Assembly (NCBI GenBank): GCA_009923745.1
Contig: RFSX01000003.1
Location: 1 to 43,509 of the forward strand
Source of the DNA: Chitinophagia bacterium
Lineage (GTDB): Bacteria > Bacteroidota > Bacteroidia > Chitinophagales > Saprospiraceae
DNA: 43,509 bases
Reading direction: 5' to 3'
Each line of letters starts with the position of its first letter. Position 1 is the first letter of the stretch. Of the stretch, positions 21,083 to 31,064 are shown in pieces. The notes under the pieces are model-generated. The model saw only the letters and a list, made by a program, of their open reading frames with translations, was not told the DNA's origin and made no database searches. The translations under genes were made by a program, and so were the position numbers.

Positions 21083-22156
21083 ATGAGTAAGGAGAATATT
21101 TCGAAAGAAAAAGAAGCAAAATTAAAGGCCTTAAGTCTTGCCGTAGATAAGGTTGAAAAGACCTATGGAAAAGGAGCAATCATGAAGCTTGGAGACAAGC
21201 AGGTTGTAAATGTAGATACTATTTCAACAGGTTCATTAAGTCTTGATATAGCCCTAGGGATAGGTGGCTTTCCAAGAGGCCGTATAATTGAAATCTATGG
21301 TCCAGAATCGTCAGGTAAAACAACCTTGGCGATACACGCCATTGCTGAATGCCAGGCCAAAGGAGGCATCGCAGCAATAATTGATGCCGAGCACGCTTTT
21401 GACAAAACCTATGCTGAAGCCCTAGGTGTTGACACAGCAAACCTATTGATTTCACAACCAGACAATGGTGAGCAGGCTCTTGAAATTGCCGAGCATCTGA
21501 TTCGTTCCGGCGCTATCGATATCATTGTAATTGACTCTGTGGCCGCCCTTACTCCAAGAGCAGAAATTGAAGGCGAAATGGGTGATTCAAAAATGGGACT
21601 TCAAGCCAGACTGATGTCTCAAGCGCTTAGAAAACTTACGTCCGTTATCGGACGCACCGGCTGTTGCTGCATTTTCATCAATCAATTGAGAGAGAAAATC
21701 GGAGTCATGTTTGGAAACCCCGAAACAACCACCGGGGGTAACGCTCTCAAGTTTTATTCATCCATCCGCCTGGACATCAGAAAGTCAGGGTCTGCTATCA
21801 AAGATAAAGAAGGCAATACTATAGCTAGTCCAACAAAGGTTAAGGTAGTAAAAAACAAACTAGCTCCTCCTTTCAGAATAGCTACCTTCGACCTTATATA
21901 TGGCGAAGGGATTTCTAGAACAGGCGAAATAATTGACCTGGGTGTTGATCTTGATATTGTAGGCAAGAGTGGTTCATGGTACAGCTATGCAGGCACTAAG
22001 GTCGCACAAGGTAGAGAGTCTGCCAAACAATTTTTGATGGACAACCCTGAAGTAATGGAGGAAATGGCTTTAAAAATAAAAGCACACTACCTCAATAAAG
22101 ACCTCCAGGAAGACGCGTTAATGGTCATGGATGTTGAAGAAGAAAGCGCAGAATAA
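21083..22156 (+). CDS. recA: Recombinase RecA
   Basis: [66 protein letters not shown]. Confidence 0.98.
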   Translation: MSKENISKEKEAKLKALSLAVDKVEKTYGKGAIMKLGDKQVVNVDTISTGSLSLDIALGIGGFPRGRIIEIYGPESSGKTTLAIHAIAECQAKGGIAAIIDAEHAFDKTYAEALGVDTANLLISQPDNGEQALEIAEHLIRSGAIDIIVIDSVAALTPRAEIEGEMGDSKMGLQARLMSQALRKLTSVIGRTGCCCIFINQLREKIGVMFGNPETTTGGNALKFYSSIRLDIRKSGSAIKDKEGNTIASPTKVKVVKNKLAPPFRIATFDLIYGEGISRTGEIIDLGVDLDIVGKSGSWYSYAGTKVAQGRESAKQFLMDNPEVMEEMALKIKAHYLNKDLQEDALMVMDVEEESAE

Positions 22157-22179
22157 AACAACAACACAAATACTGTTCT

Positions 22180-22214
22180 AAAGCAGGCGTCTGAATCAAG
22201 TAGCCTGCTTTTTT
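22180..22214. terminator. Hairpin terminator between convergent recA and pyrH
   Basis: Inverted repeat AAAGCAGGC...GCCTGCTTT followed by a T-run; sits between the recA stop and the pyrH stop. Confidence 0.8.
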
Positions 22215-22929
22215 ATTCTACTACTGTTCCAAGACTGCTTCCCAATACAACCTTCTTAAGATAGCCCTCTTTGTTAATATTGAAAACAACGATAGGAATA
22301 TCATTTTCATGGCACATGGTAAAGGCTGTTTTATCCATTATCTTGAGGTTTTTTGAAATAACTTCATTGAATGTGACTCGATCGTATTTTACAGCACTTT
22401 TATCAATCTCCGGATCCGCCGAATAGATTCCATCAACCCTTGTTCCCTTAAGAATGACGTCTGCATTGATTTCGCTGGCGCGTAATGCTGCTGCAGAGTC
22501 TGTTGTGAAATAGGGACTTCCTGTGCCTCCAGAAAAAATAACAACCCGCCCCTTTTCAAGGTGCCGTATAGCCCTCCTCCGGATATATGGCTCAGCAACT
22601 TCTTTCATTTCAATAGCACTTACAAGTCGAGAATAAACGCCATGAGCCTCAAGTGTGCTTTGCAGGGCCATCCCGTTGATAACTGTTGCTAACATGCCCA
22701 TATAATCACCCTGCACGCGTTCAATGCCGCTATCCTTTGCTTTAAGGCCCCTGAAAATATTGCCGCCGCCAATCACAATAGCCACCTCAACGCCGAGGCC
22801 TACTATTGTATGAATTTCTCGTGCATAGTGCTTTAGCTTCTCCGGGTCTATTCCAAAAGATTTGTCACCCATAAGCGTTTCCCCGCTTAATTTAAGAAGC
22901 ACTCTTTTATATTTGATAGATTCGGTCAC
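22213..22929 (-). CDS. pyrH: Uridylate kinase
   Basis: [67 protein letters not shown]. Confidence 0.97.
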   Translation of the reverse strand: MTESIKYKRVLLKLSGETLMGDKSFGIDPEKLKHYAREIHTIVGLGVEVAIVIGGGNIFRGLKAKDSGIERVQGDYMGMLATVINGMALQSTLEAHGVYSRLVSAIEMKEVAEPYIRRRAIRHLEKGRVVIFSGGTGSPYFTTDSAAALRASEINADVILKGTRVDGIYSADPEIDKSAVKYDRVTFNEVISKNLKIMDKTAFTMCHENDIPIVVFNINKEGYLKKVVLGSSLGTVVE

Positions 22930-22968
22930 TGATCCTTGTTTTTCGTTGCCTAAAAATAAGCTTAAAAA

Positions 22969-22996
22969 AAAGGCGATTCAAAAATGAACCGCCTTT
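22969..22996 (-). terminator. Rho-independent-like terminator downstream of tsf (upstream of pyrH)
   Basis: On the minus strand AAAGGCGGTTCATTTTTGAATCGCCTTT: 7-bp GC-rich stem extended by TTCA/TGAA, followed by a T-run. Confidence 0.7.
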
Positions 22997-23001
22997 AATT
23001 T

Positions 23002-23844
23002 TTATCCTAATTTGATATGCTTAAAATCCGTAACCGTCAATTCCGGATCCAATGAATTCAAATAGCCTTTAACGTTTTCCTTACCAGATGATTTTACATA
23101 TGCCTGGTGAAGGAGGGTGTTTTCTTTAAAGTATTTGTTGAGTTTTCCTTGAGCAATTTTCTCAAGCATCGCCTCTGGCTTGCCTTCTTTTCTTGCAATC
23201 TCCATTCCGATCTCGAGCTCTTTGTCAATAATCTCCTGGGCCACTCCATTTTCATCAACAGCAATAGGGTGCATTGCGGCCACTTGCATTGCAACATTCT
23301 TGCCCGCGTCCTCGAATTGAGACCCTTCTTTATTCAGTGCCACAATAACGCCCGCCTTATATCCCATGTGGATGTAGGGAAGGACCTGTCCTCCTCCTGC
23401 CGCTGTTTCTATCTTGGCATAATCTGTCAATTCAATTTTCTCCCCTATGACTCCCGTCTGTTCTTCAATTTTCTTAGCCAGTGTCATCCCGTTGTAATCA
23501 AGAGTCAACAATTCCTCAGTATTTTCAGGTAGCTTTGAAAGCGCAAGGTCTGCAAATGAATCTGCCAGCTGAATGAAACCCTCTCCTTTTGCTACAAAAT
23601 CCGTTTCACAACTCAACCTTAATACGATTCCTATATTCTTATTAGCCGACGTTTTTGCTATAACAACACCTTCTTTCGCTTCTCTGTCTGCTCTTTTCGC
23701 TGACAGCTTTTGTCCCTTCTTTCTTAGAATCTCTATGGCTTTATCAAAATCCCCCTCTGCCTCTGTAAGAGCTTTTTTACAGTCCATCATTCCGGCGCCA
23801 GTCTGATCTCTTAGTCTTTTTACATCTGATGCTGAGATACCCAT
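23002..23844 (-). CDS. tsf: Translation elongation factor Ts
   Basis: VKRLRDQTGAGMMDCKKALTEAEGDFDKAIEILRKKG, CETDFVAK, and the AMQVAAMHP region. Confidence 0.97.
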   Translation of the reverse strand: MGISASDVKRLRDQTGAGMMDCKKALTEAEGDFDKAIEILRKKGQKLSAKRADREAKEGVVIAKTSANKNIGIVLRLSCETDFVAKGEGFIQLADSFADLALSKLPENTEELLTLDYNGMTLAKKIEEQTGVIGEKIELTDYAKIETAAGGGQVLPYIHMGYKAGVIVALNKEGSQFEDAGKNVAMQVAAMHPIAVDENGVAQEIIDKELEIGMEIARKEGKPEAMLEKIAQGKLNKYFKENTLLHQAYVKSSGKENVKGYLNSLDPELTVTDFKHIKLG

Positions 23845-23873
23845 TTCTAATTTATTGTTTGATTGTTAAGTAA

Positions 23874-24593
23874 TTAAGCTACGCTTTCTGCGGCTTCTTT
23901 ATCTTTTCTTCTCTCTTCTCCTCCTTCCTTGATCAGCTCGGTCATATATCCCGTAATCAACTTGATTGATTTGGAAGCATCATCATTGGCAGGTATAGGG
24001 AAGTCTACCATAGTTGGGTCCGAGTTGGTGTCAACCATAGCAAAAATCTTAATGCCCAGTTTTCTGGCTTCATCGATTGCAATGTGCTCATGGTTGATGT
24101 CCACAACAAAAAGGGCCGCAGGCAGCCTGTTCATGTTAGCGATACCGCCCAACACTTTTTCAAGCTTGTTTCTCTCCCTGGTAAGCGTCAGCCTTTCCTT
24201 TTTTGTAATAGAGGTTACTGACTCGTCGGCAAGAAGCTTGTCAATGTTATTCATCTTTTTGACAGACCTTTTGATAGTAGAAAAGTTGGTCATCATACCT
24301 CCCAACCACCTTTCGGTAACGTAGGGCATATTGACTTCTCTTGCCAGCTTGGCAACACTTTCCTTTGCTTGTTTTTTTGTAGCTACAAACATCACCTTTC
24401 TGCCAGACTTGGCAACCTGCCTCATCGCGTTACCCGCCTTTTGAAGGTATTCCTGAGTCCTGTTTAGATCAATAAGGTGAATGCCCTTTCTTTCCATGAA
24501 AATATATGGTGCCATCTTAGGATTCCACTTTCGTTTCATGTGCCCTAAGTGCGCTCCCGCATCCAATAGTTCTTTATAAGTTGGTAAAGCCAT
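23874..24593 (-). CDS. rpsB: 30S ribosomal protein S2
   Basis: LLDAGAHLGHMKRKWNPKMAPYIFMERKGIHLIDL, ERWLGGMMTNFSTI, VDTNSDPTMVDFPIPANDDA. Confidence 0.97.
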   Translation of the reverse strand: MALPTYKELLDAGAHLGHMKRKWNPKMAPYIFMERKGIHLIDLNRTQEYLQKAGNAMRQVAKSGRKVMFVATKKQAKESVAKLAREVNMPYVTERWLGGMMTNFSTIKRSVKKMNNIDKLLADESVTSITKKERLTLTRERNKLEKVLGGIANMNRLPAALFVVDINHEHIAIDEARKLGIKIFAMVDTNSDPTMVDFPIPANDDASKSIKLITGYMTELIKEGGEERRKDKEAAESVA

Positions 24594-24620
24594 ATTATTA
24601 TTTCTAGATTCTTGAATTGA

Positions 24621-25007
24621 TTAACGCTTGGAGAATTGGAAACTCTTTCTCGCTTTTGGTTTACCGTATTTTTTACGTTCAACCACCCTTGAATCCCTGG
24701 TAAGATATTTCTTCTCTTTGAGGGGTTTTCTGTTGTCTTCATTTGCAACAACAAGGGCCTTGGAGATTGCCAATCTGATGGCCTCTGCTTGTCCTTTAAA
24801 TCCTCCTCCTTTCACATTTACTTTAATGTCATAAGATTTGGCAGCATCAACAATGTTGAGGGGGTCTTCAAGCTTGAATTGAATGTCATTTTGTGGAAAG
24901 TATTCCTTATAGTCTTTACCGTTGACTTCAATTTTACCTTTCCCTGCCGACAGATATACCCTGGCAACAGATGCTTTTCTCCTTCCGGTAGTATTGATTA
25001 CATCCAT
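24621..25007 (-). CDS. rpsI: 30S ribosomal protein S9
   Basis: [60 protein letters not shown]. Confidence 0.97.
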   Translation of the reverse strand: MDVINTTGRRKASVARVYLSAGKGKIEVNGKDYKEYFPQNDIQFKLEDPLNIVDAAKSYDIKVNVKGGGFKGQAEAIRLAISKALVVANEDNRKPLKEKKYLTRDSRVVERKKYGKPKARKSFQFSKR

Positions 25008-25010
25008 TTA

Positions 25011-25454
25011 TTAAAAATTAAATTGTTCCGGCTTCTGAGCAGCATGAGGGTGCTCTGGGCCAGCGTAAACAAATAGTTTCTTAATCATTTGTCTTCCAAG
25101 TCTTGTTTTCGGAAGCATGCCTCGCACAGCCGATTCGATGATGGCTTCGGGCTTCTTTTCAAGCATTTCTGCCGCCGTTCGCGATTTCTGGCCACCGGGG
25201 TAACCTGAATATCTTTGGTATTCCTTAGCATTCATTTTGTTTCCGGTAAACCTGACTTTATCTGCATTTACTACGATTACGTAGTCTCCGGTATCAACGT
25301 GAGGGGTATATTCCGCCTTGTGTTTGCCGCGTAGAACCGTTGCAATTTTGGTAGAAAGTCTTCCCACCACCTCAGTGCCTGCATCCACTACATACCAGTT
25401 TCTTGCAACTTCTTCGTGCTTGGCAGATTGTGTTTTGTAACTTAATGTTTTCAC
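25011..25454 (-). CDS. rplM: 50S ribosomal protein L13
   Basis: [58 protein letters not shown] start at 25454 ([12 protein letters not shown]) is more plausible than the 25526 track start. Confidence 0.95.
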   Translation of the reverse strand: MKTLSYKTQSAKHEEVARNWYVVDAGTEVVGRLSTKIATVLRGKHKAEYTPHVDTGDYVIVVNADKVRFTGNKMNAKEYQRYSGYPGGQKSRTAAEMLEKKPEAIIESAVRGMLPKTRLGRQMIKKLFVYAGPEHPHAAQKPEQFNF

Positions 25455-25488
25455 AGTACAAATTTTTAGATTATTCCCGCATTTTAAA

Positions 25489-25526
25489 CGGGATGCAAAT
25501 GTAGTTTTCTTTTGATTATGACACAA
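25489..25526 (-). promoter_or_regulatory. Bacteroidota-type promoter for the rplM-rpsI-rpsB-tsf operon
   Basis: Minus strand TTG (25526-25524) - N20 - TACATTTG (25503-25496) matches TTG-N~19-TAnnTTTG; about 40 nt upstream of the GTG start. Confidence 0.65.
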
Positions 25527-25557
25527 GGCTTTTTAAATAAATTTAACACGGCCTTGT
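25523..25557. repeat. 7-bp inverted repeat ACAAGGC...GCCTTGT spanning the -33 region of the rplM promoter
   Basis: Arms 25523-25529 and 25551-25557 with a 21-nt spacer; the -33 TTG lies inside one arm. Confidence 0.5.
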
Positions 25558-25640
25558 TGTAAGTCTTTGATAATCAATCATAAAATCGCACATTTTTTGA
25601 TAATAGCTCCTGCGTTCCAAGGACAGTGATTGTTTTGAGC

Positions 25641-27506
25641 CTATCTTCCTATATGAACGAGTAAAACAGATATATCCGCTGGTGAGACGCCGCTTATCCG
25701 TGAGGCCTGTCCAATTGTTCGGGGCCTTAGCTCGCTGAGCTTTTCCCTGGCCTCCGCAGACAACGCGGTCAATGTTGAAAAGTCCATGTCCTTATAAATC
25801 CTGAGGTCTTCCAACCTGTTCATTTTCTCTGCCATCTCTTTTTCCTTGACAATATAACCCTCATACTTAATGTCGATCTCTGCCGTGTCCACAATTTCTC
25901 TGTCGAGCTTGTCAAGAGCTTGGGCCAGTTCGGGAATGTGATTTTTCAATCCGTCGATAGAGACTCCCGGTCTTGACAGAATGCTTATTAGTTTGACCTG
26001 TTGTTTTAGCGGAGCGCTGCCCTTTTCTTCAAGGTAGGTATTGATTTGTGCGGGTGTTACGCCGTACTGTTCAAAGAATCTTCTCAACTTTTCAATATGT
26101 TTCATTTTGTCATTAAGGCGCGCCACCCGTAAATCAATGTTCTCTATACCCAACCTGCTTGCTATCGGCGTTAACCGCTGGTCTGCATTGTCCTGCCTTA
26201 AAAGAATCCTGTATTCTGCACGTGAGGTGAACATACGATATGGTTCTTTAGTGCCTTTATTGACCAGGTCATCAATGAGCACCCCGATGTAAGCATCGCT
26301 CCTTCTAAGGACTAGGGGCTCTTGCTCATTGATCTTTAAATGCGCATTCAGTCCTGCTATGTAACCTTGAGCTGCCGCTTCTTCATATCCTGTCGTTCCG
26401 TTTATCTGTCCGGCAAAAAACAGATTATCAATCAGGTGCGTTTCAAGGCTTGCTTGCAGCTGTGTGGGTTGGAAAAAGTCATATTCAATCGCATAACCCG
26501 GCCTGAACATCTTGGCATTTTCAAATCCAGGTATTTGTATAAGTGCTTTATATTGCACGTCCTCCGGAAGGGAAGATGAAAATCCGTTTAAATAAATTTC
26601 ACACGTATCTCTGCCCTCTGGCTCTACAAACAGTTGGTGCCTGTCCCTCTCAGAAAACCGGTCTATCTTATCTTCTATACTTGGACAGTATCTCGGGCCA
26701 AGGCCTCTAATTCTTCCGTTAAACATCGGCGACCTGTCAAATCCTGTTTTTAGAATGTCATGAACCTTTTTGTTGGTATAGCTGATATGACACGGTATCT
26801 GATCTTTGATTTCGGGCGTATCTGTAAATGAAAAGCGCCCGGGGTGTTCGTCGCCGTCCTGAATCTCCATCTTTGACCAATCAAGGCTTCTTCCATCGAT
26901 TCGTGGTGGTGTTCCCGTCTTCATCCTGCCTGTCTCGAAACCCAGCCCTTCAAGTTGCTCCGTAATACCGGTCGCCGCCCTTTCACCTGCCCGGCCGCCG
27001 CCGAATTGCTTTTCGCCTATATGTATCAGACCATTAAGAAAGGTGCCGTTTGTCAAAACAACCGCTTTGCTCGTAATCTCTATCCCCATACCGGTTCGCA
27101 CACCGATGCATCTGCCATCTTTTACAAGTAGGCCCGTAATCATTTCCTGCCAAAAGTCGACGTTCTTGTTTTCTTCCAGCAATTTTCTCCATTTGGCAGC
27201 AAATTGCGTGCGGTCACTTTGAGCTCTTGGGCTCCACATGGCGGGGCCCTTTGATTTATTGAGCATCCTGAACTGAATCATGGTATGATCTGTTACGATG
27301 CCGCTGTATGCGCCTAAGGCGTCCAGCTCTCTCACTATCTGCCCCTTGGCAACACCGCCCATGGCGGGATTGCAACTCATCTGACCGATGGTTTGCATAT
27401 TCATTGTTGCCAAGAGAACCTTAGAGCCCATATTGGCGGCAGCGACTGCTGCCTCGCTTCCGGCATGACCAGCACCCACAACTATGACGTCGTATTCAGG
27501 AAACAT
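25641..27506 (-). CDS. mnmG: tRNA uridine-5-carboxymethylaminomethyl modification enzyme MnmG
   Basis: VIVVGAGHAGSEAAVAAANMG, GMSCNPAMGGVAKGQIVRELDALGA-like region, RMKTGTPPRIDGRSLDW, FFAGQINGTTGYEEAAAQG. Confidence 0.97.
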   Translation of the reverse strand: MFPEYDVIVVGAGHAGSEAAVAAANMGSKVLLATMNMQTIGQMSCNPAMGGVAKGQIVRELDALGAYSGIVTDHTMIQFRMLNKSKGPAMWSPRAQSDRTQFAAKWRKLLEENKNVDFWQEMITGLLVKDGRCIGVRTGMGIEITSKAVVLTNGTFLNGLIHIGEKQFGGGRAGERAATGITEQLEGLGFETGRMKTGTPPRIDGRSLDWSKMEIQDGDEHPGRFSFTDTPEIKDQIPCHISYTNKKVHDILKTGFDRSPMFNGRIRGLGPRYCPSIEDKIDRFSERDRHQLFVEPEGRDTCEIYLNGFSSSLPEDVQYKALIQIPGFENAKMFRPGYAIEYDFFQPTQLQASLETHLIDNLFFAGQINGTTGYEEAAAQGYIAGLNAHLKINEQEPLVLRRSDAYIGVLIDDLVNKGTKEPYRMFTSRAEYRILLRQDNADQRLTPIASRLGIENIDLRVARLNDKMKHIEKLRRFFEQYGVTPAQINTYLEEKGSAPLKQQVKLISILSRPGVSIDGLKNHIPELAQALDKLDREIVDTAEIDIKYEGYIVKEKEMAEKMNRLEDLRIYKDMDFSTLTALSAEAREKLSELRPRTIGQASRISGVSPADISVLLVHIGR

Positions 27507-27656
27507 CGATTTTAAAATTTTGGCGATTGCAAAGGTAGATTAATTCGTGTTTCAGCGAAAGGGATGGTTTCATTATAAAGACACGCCGTACGTTTTATTC
27601 AATAATGCAATATCTTAGATTACTGTTTTATATTTATTCAAACAATATCTATTTCT

Positions 27657-28451
27657 GTGTATAAGCCTTTTTTCTTTCTTTATGCCATCACTTTAAGCCT
27701 ATTGTCCTGCAAAGACACTGGGCTAGAGTCGCCGCTGGCGTCTTCTCCTGAAACACCTGTTGCTAAATTGGTCGAACAAGACAGAACGTTAACGCTTGAT
27801 TTTATAACAGGCCGCTTTGACCCTTCGTCCAATGAAGACTTTATCTTAATCCCGGAAAAATATACAGATCGCCCCTCAATGCTTATGCACAAAGAGGCTT
27901 TTATGGCATTTGAAAAAATGTGGGCTGCTGCTAAAGAGGCCGGACATACGCTTATAATACGCTCGGCAGCAAGGAACTTCGATTATCAAAGAGGAATCTG
28001 GGAGCGCAAGTGGACGGGCTCCACTCAATTAAACGACGGCAGCTTTGCCAACGAAATTGAAGATGAGGTAAAAAGAGCGCTGAAAATTCTGGAATACAGC
28101 TCTATGCCGGGAACCTCAAGACACCATTGGGGAACAGATATAGATTTTAACAGCTTTGAAAACGGCTGGTTTGAATCAGGAGAAGGCTTGGCTTTGTATA
28201 ATTGGCTGACCCAGAATGCTGCATCTTTTGGCTTTTGCCGTCCCTACACAGCCAAAGATGGGTTGCGCCCCTATGGATATAATGAAGAAAAGTGGCATTG
28301 GTCCTATACGCCACTTGCCAGCAAATATCTGAGCTACGCAAAAGAAAGGCTTACTAATGATGACATATCGGGCTTCCTTGGCTCAGAACAAGCTGCTACT
28401 ATTGACGTTGTTAATAAGTACGTTTTTGGTATAAACTCTTCGTGTTTTTAA
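27657..28451 (+). CDS. M15-family D-alanyl-D-alanine carboxypeptidase-like lipoprotein (VanY-like)
   Basis: Lipobox LLSC; SSMPGTSRHHWGTDIDFNSF (zinc-binding SxHxxGxxxD-like) and EKWHWSY. GTG start. Confidence 0.85.
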   Translation: MYKPFFFLYAITLSLLSCKDTGLESPLASSPETPVAKLVEQDRTLTLDFITGRFDPSSNEDFILIPEKYTDRPSMLMHKEAFMAFEKMWAAAKEAGHTLIIRSAARNFDYQRGIWERKWTGSTQLNDGSFANEIEDEVKRALKILEYSSMPGTSRHHWGTDIDFNSFENGWFESGEGLALYNWLTQNAASFGFCRPYTAKDGLRPYGYNEEKWHWSYTPLASKYLSYAKERLTNDDISGFLGSEQAATIDVVNKYVFGINSSCF

Positions 28452-28461
28452 ATTATATAAA

Positions 28462-29022
28462 ATGGCCTTAACAGAATCCAATATGCTTCCTTTAGGCACT
28501 AAAGCCCCTCAATTTACACTGCCGGACACCGTTTCCGGAGAGCGTCTTGGCTATGCAGATATAAAAGGGGATAAAGCAACTGTTGTCATGTTTATCTGCA
28601 ACCACTGCCCATATGTTATCCATGTGAATAATGCCTTAGTGGATATAGCAAACGAATACAAAGAAAAAGGGGTGGGCTTTGTTGCTATAAGTTCAAACGA
28701 TGTAGAAAACTATCCGGATGACAGTCCAGATAAAATGAAGCTTATCGCAAAAGTGCTGCGCTACCCCTTTCCCTACCTATACGATGAATCTCAGCAAACG
28801 GCCCGGGATTATCAGGCTGCCTGTACACCAGACTTTTATGTGATGGACTCAACGGACCGTCTTGTGTATCGTGGGAGACTTGATGGCAGCAGGCCAGGCA
28901 ACAACATACCATTAAGTGGCTCCGACCTTCGCTTTGCTGTTGATGCTGCCATCCTTGGCTTTGGTGCAATTGCCCCGCAAATTCCAAGCGCTGGCTGTAA
29001 CATAAAGTGGAAACCGTCTTAG
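28462..29022 (+). CDS. Thioredoxin-family / AhpC-TSA-like protein
   Basis: FTLPDTVSGERLGYADIKGDKATVVMFICNHCPYVIHVN...VGFVAISSND...ACTPDFYVMD. Confidence 0.88.
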   Translation: MALTESNMLPLGTKAPQFTLPDTVSGERLGYADIKGDKATVVMFICNHCPYVIHVNNALVDIANEYKEKGVGFVAISSNDVENYPDDSPDKMKLIAKVLRYPFPYLYDESQQTARDYQAACTPDFYVMDSTDRLVYRGRLDGSRPGNNIPLSGSDLRFAVDAAILGFGAIAPQIPSAGCNIKWKPS

Positions 29023-29846
29023 GCCCTGAACCTTGCTTTCATGTTTTGATAAAGCGCTCCTTCCTTGGCCTTAAACTCCTCCGGGTACAGGAAAAAAGCA
29101 ACCAACGTAGCTGCCTTTAATGAAACTTCACTAAATCCAGCTGTCTTTTCAATAAACGCTTTCGAAAAGCCTGTAATGATTTCAAGCTTATGCCAGGTAT
29201 AGTTCTCTGGCAGGTTAAACAGCCTTGGGTTCTCATCGAGATAGGCCTCGGCATAAGCCTGCCAGGCCACATTAAAAAATTGCTTTGGTTTAAAAAAGGA
29301 GGCCTCTGCGTGTTCGAGGGAAAAGATAATTACCCCATCTTCTTGGTTTATCTCATAAGTATGTAAAAACCTCTTAAGAGGAGAAGGAAATGCGTGTTTA
29401 TAGATAACCACCCGGTCATATTTTTCAATCAGAAAATTCTTGTTCCAAAAGCTTAATGTGACAGGTATTTGAGATATCATATATCTTATGTCATACGGAA
29501 CGTTCATATCTTTTTCCATTCCCTTGGCAATAAACTCCCGTCCATTCTCATATAGTAAAAGGCGCTTATGGAATTCTTCCTTTTCTGTGTCTGCCAGTGT
29601 TCTGTAAAAAGGGTTGGTGTAACAGATCATATCTCTCACCTCTTTGTCGACCCCTACAGGATTTCTACTAAGCCACCAATAATCTATTTGCGGCTGAAAA
29701 AGATATATGAGAACAAGGATCACTAACGGAACGGTAGCCCACGCCGCCATAAGGTCGTGTGTGTCGTCAATTAGCCTAAATAAAAAATACAGTGCTGCAA
29801 GAAAAAACGGCACGCTTAGAATATTAGAAAACTTATATATTTTCAT
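29019..29846 (-). CDS. MtfA/M90-like membrane-anchored protein, apparently lacking the HExxH zinc site
   Basis: Two N-terminal TM segments; then LLLYENGREFIAKGMEKDMNVPYDIRYMISQIPVTLSFW...YDRVVIYKHAFPSP and C-terminal TLVAFFLYPEEFKAKEGALYQNMKARF follow the MtfA layout. The position of the expected HExxH reads FNVAWQAYAEAY. Confidence 0.6.
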   Translation of the reverse strand: MKIYKFSNILSVPFFLAALYFLFRLIDDTHDLMAAWATVPLVILVLIYLFQPQIDYWWLSRNPVGVDKEVRDMICYTNPFYRTLADTEKEEFHKRLLLYENGREFIAKGMEKDMNVPYDIRYMISQIPVTLSFWNKNFLIEKYDRVVIYKHAFPSPLKRFLHTYEINQEDGVIIFSLEHAEASFFKPKQFFNVAWQAYAEAYLDENPRLFNLPENYTWHKLEIITGFSKAFIEKTAGFSEVSLKAATLVAFFLYPEEFKAKEGALYQNMKARFRA

Positions 29847-29933
29847 ACGAACGGCATTGATGTCTTTAACGCAGAAGTCAATTAATAATTTAAGATATCT
29901 TTATTTTTTTTACATCTGTATAATAGATTCCTG

Positions 29934-31064
29934 ATGAATTTCTCTCTTTTAAAAACCGATCATTCAAGTTCAGCAAGGGCTGGCATCATCAATACGGCAC
30001 ATGGAAACATAGAAACGCCTGTTTTCATGCCTGTTGGCACCCAGGCTACCGTAAAAGCTGTGGAACAAGGTTTTTTGATAGAGCCTGTCTCTGCAGATAT
30101 AATACTTGCCAACACATATCACCTATACCTGCGACCAGGAACAGAGCTTCTGGAAAAAGCCGGCGGTGTACACAAGTTCATGTCATGGGATCGCCCACTA
30201 CTTACTGACTCGGGAGGATACCAAGTCTATTCCTTGAGTGATCGAAGAAAAATAACGGAAGAAGGAGCTAAGTTTTCGTCACACATAGACGGAAGCACGC
30301 ATTTGTTTACACCGGAAAATGTGATGTACATTCAAAAGCAAATTGGCGCAGATATAATAATGGCTTTTGATGAATGTACTCCCTATCCCTGTGACTACGA
30401 CTACGCAAAAAAATCCATGCACCTGACACATCGGTGGCTGGATCGCTGTATTGCGGCACATGACGCTACTGGCTCAATCCATGGGTATGAACAATGCCTG
30501 GCTCCGATTGTCCAAGGCTCTGTATATAAGGACCTGCGTATTGCCTCGTCAGAATATATTGCTTCAAAAGACATGGACATCAATGCAATAGGTGGCCTCT
30601 CGGTTGGAGAGCCTCATGATTTACTTTATGAGGTGTGTGGTATTTGTACCGCGATACTACCTGCCAATAAGCCTCGGTATTTAATGGGCGTTGGCCTTCC
30701 CGAGAACATCCTTGAGTGTATATCACTTGGTATCGATATGTTTGATTGTGTGCTGCCCACGCGCAACGCGCGCCATGGTTTACTATATACCTGGGAGGGT
30801 ATTATAAATATCAAGAACGCCAAGTGGAAAGACTGTTTCGACCCAATCGACCCTGAAAGTGCTTCACCATATTCGGTGAAATACAGCCGTTCATACCTGA
30901 GGCATCTTTTCCAGGTCAAAGAATACCTGGCCCTTCAAATTGCAAGCATTCACAACCTGTGCTTTTTTGTTGGCCTCGCCAAGATGGCCAGAGAGAAAAT
31001 TTTGGATGGTAGCTTTGGCCCGTGGAAAAATGGCGTCCTGGACAAACTCACCAAGAGGCTATGA
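29934..31064 (+). CDS. tgt: tRNA-guanine transglycosylase (queuine tRNA-ribosyltransferase)
   Basis: TPVFMPVGTQATVKAV, LLTDSGGYQVYSLSDRRKITEEGAKFSSHIDGSTHLFTPE, GGLSVGEP, MFDCVLPTRNARHG. Confidence 0.97.
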   Translation: MNFSLLKTDHSSSARAGIINTAHGNIETPVFMPVGTQATVKAVEQGFLIEPVSADIILANTYHLYLRPGTELLEKAGGVHKFMSWDRPLLTDSGGYQVYSLSDRRKITEEGAKFSSHIDGSTHLFTPENVMYIQKQIGADIIMAFDECTPYPCDYDYAKKSMHLTHRWLDRCIAAHDATGSIHGYEQCLAPIVQGSVYKDLRIASSEYIASKDMDINAIGGLSVGEPHDLLYEVCGICTAILPANKPRYLMGVGLPENILECISLGIDMFDCVLPTRNARHGLLYTWEGIINIKNAKWKDCFDPIDPESASPYSVKYSRSYLRHLFQVKEYLALQIASIHNLCFFVGLAKMAREKILDGSFGPWKNGVLDKLTKRL

